Origin: Thermoplasmatota archaeon
GTDB taxonomy: Archaea; Thermoplasmatota; E2; UBA202; JdFR-43
Direction: 5' to 3'
Length of the DNA stretch: 47,476 bases
NCBI GenBank assembly: GCA_029259055.1
Contig: JAPDJP010000009.1
Coordinates: forward strand, 1-47,476
Part shown: positions 10,030-18,940 of the stretch, piece after piece
How positions within the stretch are numbered: the first letter of the stretch is position 1
Layout: each line of letters opens with the position of its first letter
Made by a program: the position numbers and the translations under genes
The notes under the pieces: model-generated
Seen by the model: only the letters and a program-made list of their open reading frames with translations
Database searches by the model: none
Told to the model about the DNA's origin: nothing

Positions 10030-10720
10030 CATGCTCTCCGGAATTGTTGTATCTGGAAAAAAAGAGGGGAAAAAATATATTTTATTATATCAAAAGCAAA
10101 TAATGGACAAGTTAGGAATAAAACCTTTTGCTGGAACTTTGAATTTAAAAGTAGGTAAAATTATCGAAGACTTAAAGAAAATAGACGGTATTATTATAGA
10201 TAAATTTGTCAAAAATGGCATAGAATATGGAAAAGTAAAATGCTTTCCTATAAAATTCTTTAATGAGGATGCTTTTCTTCTCCTTCCAGAAAAAAGCAGA
10301 TATAAAGATATTGTAGAAATAATTGCCAAAGAGAATTTGAGAGAGAAGTATGAAATAAAAGATGGAGATGAAATTGAAATAAGTTTTAAACCATTTATAA
10401 AAAATAATAGGAAATACAAGGTATATGCTGAGCCATTTATAGGAAAAAAAGAAGCTGAAATAACGATTTTTTATGATTTCCCCTTTTCCTCTGGAAGAAG
10501 AGAGTTATGTTATTTAAAAAATTTTGAGAATTCATATAGAAAAACCATTACGGGGTATCCAGTTGCATGTAATATATTCATGGAAAATGAGAAAGAAGCA
10601 TATGAAGAATTGTTTGACTTTATTGGGAATAACGGATATTCAATAATGTCTCCAATAAGAAAAATAAAATACTCATATCTAAATGAGTGGCAAATTGAAA
10701 TTAAAATAAGTCATAGTTAA
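10019..10720 (+). CDS. ribK: CTP-dependent riboflavin kinase (DUF120) with C-terminal extension
   Basis: LGIKPFAGTLNLKV motif, core to ~FKPF; ~100 aa unassigned extension. Confidence 0.85.
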   Translation: MHCNMLSGIVVSGKKEGKKYILLYQKQIMDKLGIKPFAGTLNLKVGKIIEDLKKIDGIIIDKFVKNGIEYGKVKCFPIKFFNEDAFLLLPEKSRYKDIVEIIAKENLREKYEIKDGDEIEISFKPFIKNNRKYKVYAEPFIGKKEAEITIFYDFPFSSGRRELCYLKNFENSYRKTITGYPVACNIFMENEKEAYEELFDFIGNNGYSIMSPIRKIKYSYLNEWQIEIKISHS

Positions 10721-10950
10721 AATTCTTCTTTTCCTTTTATTCTCTCGATTCTATAATTTCCCTCCTCGATTTTTGGTTTCTTTTGTATTGCCATAATTAT
10801 TGCCAGTATTATTATGAATATAACAAAGATTACTGAAAATAAAGCCAGACTTAGGAGAAGGAATGGAACATGCAGCTTCACAAAATAACTTACAAATAAT
10901 GAAACCAAGTATATTGCTATAATTAATATTGCAAATTTAAATAGGTTCAT
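10717..10950 (-). CDS. Small two-TM membrane protein
   Basis: Two hydrophobic segments; overlaps upstream AIM24 gene by 4 nt. Confidence 0.6.
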   Translation of the reverse strand: MNLFKFAILIIAIYLVSLFVSYFVKLHVPFLLLSLALFSVIFVIFIIILAIIMAIQKKPKIEEGNYRIERIKGKEEF

Positions 10951-11678
10951 CTTCCTAATGTTTCATCCAAGAAAGTTCCCAAAATCCCGCTTCTTCCTGA
11001 AGTTTGTTGTGGTAGGAACGGTGATAACGCCATCGCCAAATTATGCAAAGTCATAGATTGCAAAATAATTTTGCCCGGCCCTCTCAAAGTTGTTAAAAAT
11101 AAGCCCTCTCCTCCAAAGAAAATTGTCTTAATTCCTTTAACGCGTTGTATATCATAATCAACGCTTGCCTCCCAACCAACAACGCTTCCAGTATCAACTT
11201 TTATGCTTTCTCCATCTTTCAAATCCATCTCAATAAAATCTCCACACGCATGTATGAATGCCATTCCCCTGCCAGAAAGCCTCTCTAAAATAAAGCCTTC
11301 TCCTCCAAAGAAAATTGCTCCTAACCTCTTTTGGAATGCAATGCTTAAGTCAACACCATCTTCCGCACAAAGAAAAGCATCTTTCTGAACAATAAATTCC
11401 TTTCCACTATCTATTTCCAAAGGCATGATTGTTCCGGGGGCGTTGCCAGCGAACCCAACAAATCCCTTTCCGCCGGTGGGCGTAAATTCTGTTAGGAAAA
11501 AGGTTTCTCCCGCAAATTTTCTTCCTATTGCTTTTAATAATCCTCCTCTTGCTTTTGCTTCCATTTTAATATTTGGGCTCATATAAACCATTGAGCCAGC
11601 TTCAGCATATACTTTTTCCCCTTCATCTAATTCTATCGTTACAATTTGTAAATTATCTCCAGTTATTTTATATTTCAT
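10947..11678 (-). CDS. AIM24/TIGR00266 family protein
   Basis: EGEKVYAEAGSMVYMSPNIKMEAKARGGL, GGEGFILERLSGRGMAFIHACG, GGEGLFLTTLRGPGKIILQSM. Confidence 0.92.
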   Translation of the reverse strand: MKYKITGDNLQIVTIELDEGEKVYAEAGSMVYMSPNIKMEAKARGGLLKAIGRKFAGETFFLTEFTPTGGKGFVGFAGNAPGTIMPLEIDSGKEFIVQKDAFLCAEDGVDLSIAFQKRLGAIFFGGEGFILERLSGRGMAFIHACGDFIEMDLKDGESIKVDTGSVVGWEASVDYDIQRVKGIKTIFFGGEGLFLTTLRGPGKIILQSMTLHNLAMALSPFLPQQTSGRSGILGTFLDETLGR

Positions 11679-11737
11679 TATATCACCTATAGAAAATCAC
11701 GGAAAGAAATATAAAGCTTTAGGGTTTTAACTGAAAA

Positions 11738-12163
11738 ATGGAGAAAAAAATAGTGCTCGTAATTGATGATGAAGACACAATGCAGGATTTGATTAGAAGA
11801 AATTTAGAAAGATGCAAAATACCTATTATTGTCTATAGTGCTTTAACAGGAGAGGAAGGAGTAAAAAAATACAAGGAATTAATGGAAAAAGGAAGGAAAC
11901 CTGATTTGGTGATTATGGATTTAAATTTAACTCAGTGGGGGAAGGGAAAAATAGATGGAGTGGAAGCTACAAGAAGAATTTTAAAGATAGACCCAAATGC
12001 AAATATTTATGGATATACCGCTTGGTTCGCAACAGAATGGGCTTATAAATTAAAGGAAGTTGGAGCGAAAGATGTTATTGAAAGAACGATTCTACCTAGT
12101 GAATTCAGAAAAATGATTGAATCAATATTAATTTCTATGGATAAGCATAAAAAATCCGAATAA
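11738..12163 (+). CDS. Stand-alone response-regulator receiver domain, degenerate at the conserved Lys
   Basis: VLVIDDEDTMQDLIRRNLE, DLVIMDLNLTQ, YGYTAW; beta5 region GAKDVIERTI where K-P is usual. Confidence 0.88.
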   Translation: MEKKIVLVIDDEDTMQDLIRRNLERCKIPIIVYSALTGEEGVKKYKELMEKGRKPDLVIMDLNLTQWGKGKIDGVEATRRILKIDPNANIYGYTAWFATEWAYKLKEVGAKDVIERTILPSEFRKMIESILISMDKHKKSE

Positions 12164-12164
12164 T

Positions 12165-12881
12165 TTAAGCAACCCTTCCCATTCTGAAAGCTCCGGTCAA
12201 CCTAATTTCATCTTCTTCCAAAACATAATCAATCCAATGACGAGATATAACCTCCCCACATCCTTGCACTCTTAATTGCAAACGGGCACCTTCTTCCCTC
12301 AATTCAATAACTCCATCCATTAAATGCTTTATAGTTTGTACTTCAATTTCTTCATGCATTCCCCTTGTCATACTAAACATGGAAGTAGCACCCATTCTTT
12401 TACACATTCCACTCAACACTTGCAGGAATCTGAAAACTGCTTTAGCATCTGAATAAACAATTAGAGTTGATAAAGAATCAAAAATTAATCTATAATTTCC
12501 TGCGCTTTCTCTTTGAATTTGTATAATTGATGATGCTATCCTCTCCCTATTTATTGGACTATCAACAAATATTGCCCATTTACTCTCTTCTTTTAATTCA
12601 ACACTTGGGGAATATACATCAATATATCTTATCATGCCCTTGTTTTCATACTCCTCGTATTTATCATCGAGTTTCTTCATCTCTTCTCTTAAATCCGCGA
12701 ATGATTTATCTGTCAAAACGAATATAATTTTTTCTCCTTCTTGTAATCCTGATAAAGCAAATCTTTTCAAAATAATTTCTTTTCCTATAAAAGGAGGAGC
12801 ATATACTAACACATTGCTTTTTATTGGTATACCTCCCTTAAGAAGTTCATCTAATCTATCAATACCTGTTTTAGCTAACAT
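12165..12881 (-). CDS. KaiC/RAD55/ArlH-like RecA-superfamily ATPase
   Basis: TGIDRLDELLKGGIPIKSNVLVYAPPFIGKEIILKRFA; Walker B-like RLIFDSLSTLIVY; P-loop lacks S/T after GK. Confidence 0.87.
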   Translation of the reverse strand: MLAKTGIDRLDELLKGGIPIKSNVLVYAPPFIGKEIILKRFALSGLQEGEKIIFVLTDKSFADLREEMKKLDDKYEEYENKGMIRYIDVYSPSVELKEESKWAIFVDSPINRERIASSIIQIQRESAGNYRLIFDSLSTLIVYSDAKAVFRFLQVLSGMCKRMGATSMFSMTRGMHEEIEVQTIKHLMDGVIELREEGARLQLRVQGCGEVISRHWIDYVLEEDEIRLTGAFRMGRVA

Positions 12882-14034
12882 TTCCCCCCTCTATAATTTT
12901 CTCGACAAGGGCTTCAAAAACTTCATAAATTCCAATTTTATCCTTCGCAACAGCCTCCACAACGATAGCATCTTTATCTAAATTCATCATATCCTTTATC
13001 TTATCGCCTTTCAATGCATTTGGTAAATCCTGCTTATTTGCAACAACCACATATGGTATATCCCCAAAAATATCCAACAATTTTTTCGCAAATTGCAATT
13101 CATTTGGCTTTGTTGAATCAACAATCAGTATAACTCCCTTTGAAGATTCAGCAAACTTTTTAATTAAAGGCAAAAATCTTTCGTGACTCGGTATTCCAAA
13201 AATTTCTGCTCTATATCCTTTATAATCAACTATTCCATATTCAACACCAACAGTTGTTCCAAGCCTTTCAACTGGTGTAAATTCTTTTGCCAAATTTTTT
13301 ATAAAAGTGGTTTTTCCTGACTGCACTGGCCCAATTACACAAATTTTTGGTATATATATTCTTATGCCATCTGGCTTAAAAATCTTGAATTCTAATCTTT
13401 TTCCTTCATTTCCTCCCCAATCATTTTTTTTGATATGCATATACTGCCTAACTGTTTTTTCTTCAACTATTCCTATTTCAATAATTGCATTAAAGATTCT
13501 TTTTATTTTGTACATTACAGATTCTTTGTATGGCCATGCAATGAAATTGTAGATAGCAACAAAACCAGCTTTTTCAATTTCTTTGTTTATTCTTTCTATT
13601 CCTTCCAAAGCTTTTCTTTCTCCGCACATATCCATAATGTTTGATAAGGAATCAAATACAATAACGCCTTTTCCCTCTATTTCCTCAAAAATGCTTAGCA
13701 AAGCATCTTCATAGCTTTCTATATCATGAGGCTCTTCTATACTATAATTCCCCTCTGATGGTGCGCCAATTAAAGAAGAATATCCATCAACAATTATTAG
13801 TTTGTCATACTTATCTATATCCCATTTAAAATCATTAAAAGCTTTTTTAAGGTTTTTTGGAGAACTTTCAGAAGATACATATATACCGTATAAACCTCTT
13901 TCCAAATTATGATGCAAAATATGAATACCAATATTACTTTCTTCAACACCTGGCTCTATATAAAATAGCATCGATTTTCCTTCTGGAATGCCTTTTAAAT
14001 ATTCATCAAGTTTTGGTATACCTGTTTCAATCAT
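12871..14034 (-). CDS. KaiC-like domain (no Walker A) fused to Ras/Arf-like small GTPase
   Basis: N-term TGIPKLDEYLKGIPEGKSMLFYIEPGVEESNIG...GVIVFDSLSNIMDM; C-term G1 GPVQSGKTTFIKNL, switch TTVGVEYG, G3-like FGIPSHERF, G4 NKQD. Confidence 0.88.
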   Translation of the reverse strand: MIETGIPKLDEYLKGIPEGKSMLFYIEPGVEESNIGIHILHHNLERGLYGIYVSSESSPKNLKKAFNDFKWDIDKYDKLIIVDGYSSLIGAPSEGNYSIEEPHDIESYEDALLSIFEEIEGKGVIVFDSLSNIMDMCGERKALEGIERINKEIEKAGFVAIYNFIAWPYKESVMYKIKRIFNAIIEIGIVEEKTVRQYMHIKKNDWGGNEGKRLEFKIFKPDGIRIYIPKICVIGPVQSGKTTFIKNLAKEFTPVERLGTTVGVEYGIVDYKGYRAEIFGIPSHERFLPLIKKFAESSKGVILIVDSTKPNELQFAKKLLDIFGDIPYVVVANKQDLPNALKGDKIKDMMNLDKDAIVVEAVAKDKIGIYEVFEALVEKIIEGGNVS

Positions 14035-14035
14035 A

Positions 14036-14377
14036 TTATCTTAAAATTTTTTTGATTTCTTTTGCAGCTTTTTCAACTATTGGATATACATCCTCACTTT
14101 TGGCAATTACAGCAAGCAGAGCATTTGAGCCAGCGCCAACAACAATTATCTTTCTATTTTTCCCGTCTATAACTACTTTTTTTGGTAAGCCTTCTTTCAA
14201 TTCATCCATTGCAACTTCAGCAGAACCCAATAATGCGGCGGACATAGCAGCAAAAACTTGTGCTTTTATTCCTTCCATATCAGAAAAAATAAGTAAACCA
14301 TCTCTTCCAGCTATACAAGCTGAATCTATACCATTTGCTTTCAAATCGCTAAGAATTTTCATATAGGCTTCTTTCAT
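14036..14377 (-). CDS. Roadblock/LC7 domain protein (MglB-like GTPase regulator)
   Basis: ILSDLKANGIDSACIAGRDGLLIFSDMEGIKAQVFAAMSAALLGSAEVAMDEL...VGAGSNALLAVIAKSE. Confidence 0.93.
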   Translation of the reverse strand: MKEAYMKILSDLKANGIDSACIAGRDGLLIFSDMEGIKAQVFAAMSAALLGSAEVAMDELKEGLPKKVVIDGKNRKIIVVGAGSNALLAVIAKSEDVYPIVEKAAKEIKKILR

Positions 14378-14444
14378 ATTCTTACAAAAATCATGATATG
14401 CTAATAAAACTTTCTAAAAATTTAGGATAGCCGTTTAATTCTCA

Positions 14445-16169
14445 TTACAATAGCAACTTAAAAACAATATATGTAATTAAAATCATAATTGTACCATGCC
14501 TTAATCCAGCCAATGCCCTCCCCTCCGCCAAAGCACCTGCAACAAGTCCATTGCCTATTGCTTGGGATAAGGCGGTGCATATGTATATAAATTTATATTC
14601 ATCTAGCGAAACCGTTGCTCCTCCTCCCACCAAGCCTCCAGCTACCTGGGAAGCCTCCAATAATTTTGGAAGAAACATTCCCGCTAATGCAACAATTACA
14701 GCTAAAAACACAAAAAAGGATATGTATATAATCATAAGATACATTTTCATCTCTGTTCTTCTTTCTGCTTGTAAAATCTTTATTTCTCGGACATTCTTTG
14801 CGGCTGCTTCAATAACATCTGCCACTTTTCCTCCTGCCTCTGAAGCTTTAACAACCATAGTTGTTGTTCTTTTTATCAATGGGGTTTTTAATCTCTCTCC
14901 CAATCTTTTCAATGCCTCACTAAAGGGTAAGCCCCATGAAATTTGCACTGCCATTTTTTTGATTTCTGGTGTTAAATAACCATAATCTCCTTTAGCTGCC
15001 ATTTCAACAGCTTTTGCCATCGTCATTCCAGCTTTTCTTGATTCTGCCAAATCTCTTAAAAAATCTGGAAATCTCTCTTCTATCAAATCCATTTTCTTAT
15101 ATCTCCTATATTCATAAAATCCAAAAGGCCCTATTAAAGCAAGGATTGCAAAAATCGCAAAATCTATGGCATTCTTTTTTGATAGTGATATAGTGCCTAT
15201 TGCTGTCAATTTGCCAAGTTGCAATAATATAGCTATCGTAATAAAAATTCCAGCAATAAAAGCTGATGTTAAAAGAATAACAATCGTATATAATTTCTCC
15301 ACATCATACTTTTCTTTTATTTCTCCAGCCTTCTCTGGAAGTATGAAGATAATGTATAAAATTATAGAAACCAAGATTCCTATACTTAAAAAAATGAGGG
15401 CATAGCCCCATTCAAATTTACTAAGTTCAATTTTGCTAGGGAGTTTTATTATGCTAAGTATATTTATTAAAATATAAAGGGAAATTAAAGAAATGATAAT
15501 AAAATACAGAATATTTTTTCTTAAAACAATTTCTTCTCTTATCGTTCTACCTTTCTCTCTTATTCCAATGATTGATTCAACGGGGCTTGGCATTTCTCCG
15601 CCTGCAATCAGAGAAGCCATCCATGATACTATTGCCATGTTTATTAGGAATAGAGGGTCAGCCATTCTGAAAATGAGGGGGGAAATATTTTCTGGCAAAT
15701 GATAGCCAATATCGAGTTGTGACGCTATTACTATTAAAGAAAATATGAAGGCAAATAGGAAAAAAATAGGATACATGGCTGTTCTCTCAACATTTGGAAT
15801 AGAGAAAATGGTGTATAGCATTAAAAGCAAAACAATACCTAACAGCAAATTTATAAAAACTCTTGGAATGGGCATTTCAAAAAATACAATGAATATATTT
15901 AGGAGGGTTGTAAAAATTAATAGGATGAACGCCATAAGGGAAGAAAAGTAATATCTCCATTCCCTCCTTTTATATTCATCTGTTAAAAATGGTAACATAT
16001 CCTCTTTTATTCTCCTCTGTATCCAGGAAAAAAGGAGGAAGATCACTATTGATAAAGAAAAAATAATGTTTGAGAGAGCAAAAGATTCTCTTATCCTAAA
16101 AATTATGGAAAGAGCAAGTAAAACGATCAAAACAATGAAAGCAAATATAGTTAATCTTTTACCTATCAT
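14445..16169 (-). CDS. Type II/IV filament assembly membrane protein (TadC/ArlJ/GspF family), large
   Basis: FPDFLRDLAESRKAGMTMAKAVEMAAKGDYGYLTPEIKKMAVQISWGLPFSEALKRLGERLKTPLIKRTTTMVVKASEAGGKVADVIEAAA; multiple TM. Confidence 0.92.
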   Translation of the reverse strand: MIGKRLTIFAFIVLIVLLALSIIFRIRESFALSNIIFSLSIVIFLLFSWIQRRIKEDMLPFLTDEYKRREWRYYFSSLMAFILLIFTTLLNIFIVFFEMPIPRVFINLLLGIVLLLMLYTIFSIPNVERTAMYPIFFLFAFIFSLIVIASQLDIGYHLPENISPLIFRMADPLFLINMAIVSWMASLIAGGEMPSPVESIIGIREKGRTIREEIVLRKNILYFIIISLISLYILINILSIIKLPSKIELSKFEWGYALIFLSIGILVSIILYIIFILPEKAGEIKEKYDVEKLYTIVILLTSAFIAGIFITIAILLQLGKLTAIGTISLSKKNAIDFAIFAILALIGPFGFYEYRRYKKMDLIEERFPDFLRDLAESRKAGMTMAKAVEMAAKGDYGYLTPEIKKMAVQISWGLPFSEALKRLGERLKTPLIKRTTTMVVKASEAGGKVADVIEAAAKNVREIKILQAERRTEMKMYLMIIYISFFVFLAVIVALAGMFLPKLLEASQVAGGLVGGGATVSLDEYKFIYICTALSQAIGNGLVAGALAEGRALAGLRHGTIMILITYIVFKLLL

Positions 16170-16171
16170 AT

Positions 16172-17044
16172 TTACACCTCCGGAGCCATGCTTCTTATTG
16201 CCATTGCGAATCCTAAATTAGCAATGGGGAGCATAACAAATGCTATTAAATATAATATGATAGCTGTATTTGCGGGTCCTCCAAATAGAGCCATAACAGA
16301 AAATATTATTATTAAGAAAAGGGGTGCTGCAACAACAACAGTAACATAACTTTCTGCTAACAATCCTAAAGTTTCTAAAAATTCTTTTTGTTGTCTTCTG
16401 TTCTCTCTCATATATTCCTCTGCTTTTGCTAAGAAATAATTTTTTAGATCTCCTCCTGAAGTAATCGTAGTTATTGCTCCTTGTAAAAATTCTTGAAATT
16501 TAATGGATGGTGTTCTATTGGCAGCATTTCTTAATGCGGTTATAATATCAATATTAAAAATAGCAATATCTCTGTAAATCCACGCTGCTTCCTTATGCAC
16601 CTCCCCATAAATTGGCTGTTCCGCCAGGTTTTTAAAAATTTCTGCAGGCGTAATGCCAGCAGTTGCCATAGCGGCAATGAAATTCAATGCATATGGCAAT
16701 TTTACATCAATATCCTTTCTTCTTCTGCTGGCTCTGCTTTCTGGAATCATCATCGTTATAAAATATGCCAACGATGCCAGCAGAAGAGGAGAGGGTATTA
16801 TGATAGCCAACAGTTTCGGAGGAGGTTGAAAAAATATTGGAACTACATAGAAATAAATAATGATTAGTATAATGCCAGCTACTGCTCCCATAATTCCATT
16901 CATCCATGCAAATGAGATATATGCTTCTGGTCTTATTTCCATAAATGCTTTTTCTAACGCTCTCTTTACATATTCTGTCTGTGAGGATTTTGCCGCTTTT
17001 TTGCCAAATATTCTATAGCATAGACTTTGATACTTTGTCAACAT
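16172..17044 (-). CDS. Type II/IV filament assembly membrane protein (TadB/GspF family), small
   Basis: KLPYALNFIAAMATAGITPAEIFKNLAEQPIYGEVHKEAAWIYRDIAIFNIDIITALRNAANRTPS; TM segments. Confidence 0.9.
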   Translation of the reverse strand: MLTKYQSLCYRIFGKKAAKSSQTEYVKRALEKAFMEIRPEAYISFAWMNGIMGAVAGIILIIIYFYVVPIFFQPPPKLLAIIIPSPLLLASLAYFITMMIPESRASRRRKDIDVKLPYALNFIAAMATAGITPAEIFKNLAEQPIYGEVHKEAAWIYRDIAIFNIDIITALRNAANRTPSIKFQEFLQGAITTITSGGDLKNYFLAKAEEYMRENRRQQKEFLETLGLLAESYVTVVVAAPLFLIIIFSVMALFGGPANTAIILYLIAFVMLPIANLGFAMAIRSMAPEV

Positions 17045-18794
17045 CTTCTTCCCTTTCTTTCTTTTCCCTATCTTCTTTTATTCTTTCCATAACTTTATTA
17101 GGATCTTTATAATAGGCAGCTATAACATTTCCAACGTCAACATAATGCTTTATACCCTTCTCAACCATCCACTTTATTACCTCCACTCTTCTATTGAATT
17201 CCTCGTTTAATTGTCTGTCCGTCCAATTCCTTTGCTCAGCGATTCTATCCATTACATATCCCTTACCATAATAATCAAAACTATCTTTTCTTGGGTTCCA
17301 TCTAAAAACTTCGTTTGTGAGCAGATCATCTGTTGTAGGGTCGATACCAACAACCTCAACAACTTCTTTAATTCTCCTAACTCTTCTTTTTCCTATTCTC
17401 ATTAATCCTTGTATTGCGACAATATCCAAAGCTTGGAGTTGAATACGAGGTATGTTAATTGGTTCTCCTTCTAATCTATGGACGACGGAAAAAATAGAAT
17501 CAGCATGCATAGTGGAATATACAGTATGTCCTGTTGCCATTGCCTGGAATAAAACAACTGCTTCCTCTCCTCTTATCTCTCCTACCAGAATATATTCAGG
17601 TCTCTGTCTAAGTGCTGCTTTTAATAAATCAAACATTCCTATCTTGCTTTCTTCGCTTTCTCCTGTTGTTTCTCTTGTAACAGATGCAATCCAGTTTGGG
17701 TGTGGCAAATTTATTTCTCTTGTATCCTCAATAGAAACAATTTTCATTTGCGGGGGAATAAAAAGGCTCAAGGCGTTTAATGTGGTTGTTTTTCCAGATG
17801 CTGTTCCTCCCGCAATAATGGCGGAGGCACCATGCTCTATAGCCATCCAAAAATACGCTGCCATCTCTGCTGACATTGTATTAAATTCTACTAAATGGGT
17901 GGGGGTAAATGGTTCTTCTCTAAATCTTCTTATTGTAAAATTTGAGCCCATTGAAGAAACCTCTCTTGCCAAACATGCTTGTAGTCTCGAACCATCTGGC
18001 ATGGTTGCATCTAGTAGGGGGCGAGCTATTGAAATATGTCTTCCACATTTCTGAGCAAGTTGAATTACAAATGAATCTAATTCACTTTCTGTATGAAAAA
18101 CAATATTTGTTTTTATCGATTCATAATTTCTGTGATAAAGGAAAACAGGCACACCAGCAGCATCACAAGATATATCCTCTATCATCGGGTCTCTCATTAA
18201 AACATCTATTTTTCCGTAACCTAAAAAATCCCTAATAACATAGTACATTATTTTTTCTCTTGTAATATCATCAATATTTAACGAATAATCTTTTATTATT
18301 CTATCTACATTTTTTTTCAAATATTCTTTTGCTTCATCATACGAAAATTCTGTTAATTCTATATCCATTGTTTTAATAAGAGTTTCCTTAATGAAATCCA
18401 GTGTTTTTCTTTCTTCAACACTTAAAGTAGGCTCTAAAACTTCATATATGTATTCATGATTTTTATTGTCATAAACGATTCTAACATAAGCATAGGGTTT
18501 TACAATAGGATGAACCTCCACAACTTCTATATGTTCCTCCTTTGGGGGAGATAGATCTACAATTTGTTTATATTCTCCAAAAATTTTTTCTACATCTTCT
18601 CCTCTCCTTATTTTAATCATAAATTCCTTGGCTCTAAACTTTTCTTCCATTTCCTGTATGTTTTTTAATTCTTCCAAAATTTTTTTTCTAGTTACCATTA
18701 ATTCATCTATTTTGTGCTTACTTAGAAGAAATCCGGCTCTCTTTTTTTCTTCCTTTTCCTCCTTTTTTAATAATTCTTTAAATACTTTTTCCAT
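17013..18794 (-). CDS. Type II/IV secretion system ATPase (GspE/TadA/ArlI family)
   Basis: IIAGGTASGKTTTLNALSLFIPPQMKIVSIEDTREINLPHPNW, RQRPEYILVGEIRGEEAVVLFQAMATGHTVYSTMHAD. Confidence 0.97.
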   Translation of the reverse strand: MEKVFKELLKKEEKEEKKRAGFLLSKHKIDELMVTRKKILEELKNIQEMEEKFRAKEFMIKIRRGEDVEKIFGEYKQIVDLSPPKEEHIEVVEVHPIVKPYAYVRIVYDNKNHEYIYEVLEPTLSVEERKTLDFIKETLIKTMDIELTEFSYDEAKEYLKKNVDRIIKDYSLNIDDITREKIMYYVIRDFLGYGKIDVLMRDPMIEDISCDAAGVPVFLYHRNYESIKTNIVFHTESELDSFVIQLAQKCGRHISIARPLLDATMPDGSRLQACLAREVSSMGSNFTIRRFREEPFTPTHLVEFNTMSAEMAAYFWMAIEHGASAIIAGGTASGKTTTLNALSLFIPPQMKIVSIEDTREINLPHPNWIASVTRETTGESEESKIGMFDLLKAALRQRPEYILVGEIRGEEAVVLFQAMATGHTVYSTMHADSIFSVVHRLEGEPINIPRIQLQALDIVAIQGLMRIGKRRVRRIKEVVEVVGIDPTTDDLLTNEVFRWNPRKDSFDYYGKGYVMDRIAEQRNWTDRQLNEEFNRRVEVIKWMVEKGIKHYVDVGNVIAAYYKDPNKVMERIKEDREKKEREEDVDKVSKSML

Positions 18795-18940
18795 TTCAAA
18801 TATTTAAATCTTTATGATATATATAGGTTTATATTTGTTTAATTTTATTTTTTTGTTTATATTTTTATTTTTTGTTTTTTTAAATCTTTAAATCCTCCTT
18901 CCAACCATAATGATTTATATAATTACAACATCTATATAGA

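Noticed and set aside
17452-18235. Plus-strand ORFs antisense to the secretion ATPase
   Set aside because: Shadow ORFs of a clear gene on the other strand
14445-18794. Archaellum (arl) operon
   Set aside because: No archaellin or arlC-G-like genes seen; two GspF proteins plus ATPase fit a broader type IV pilus/secretion family
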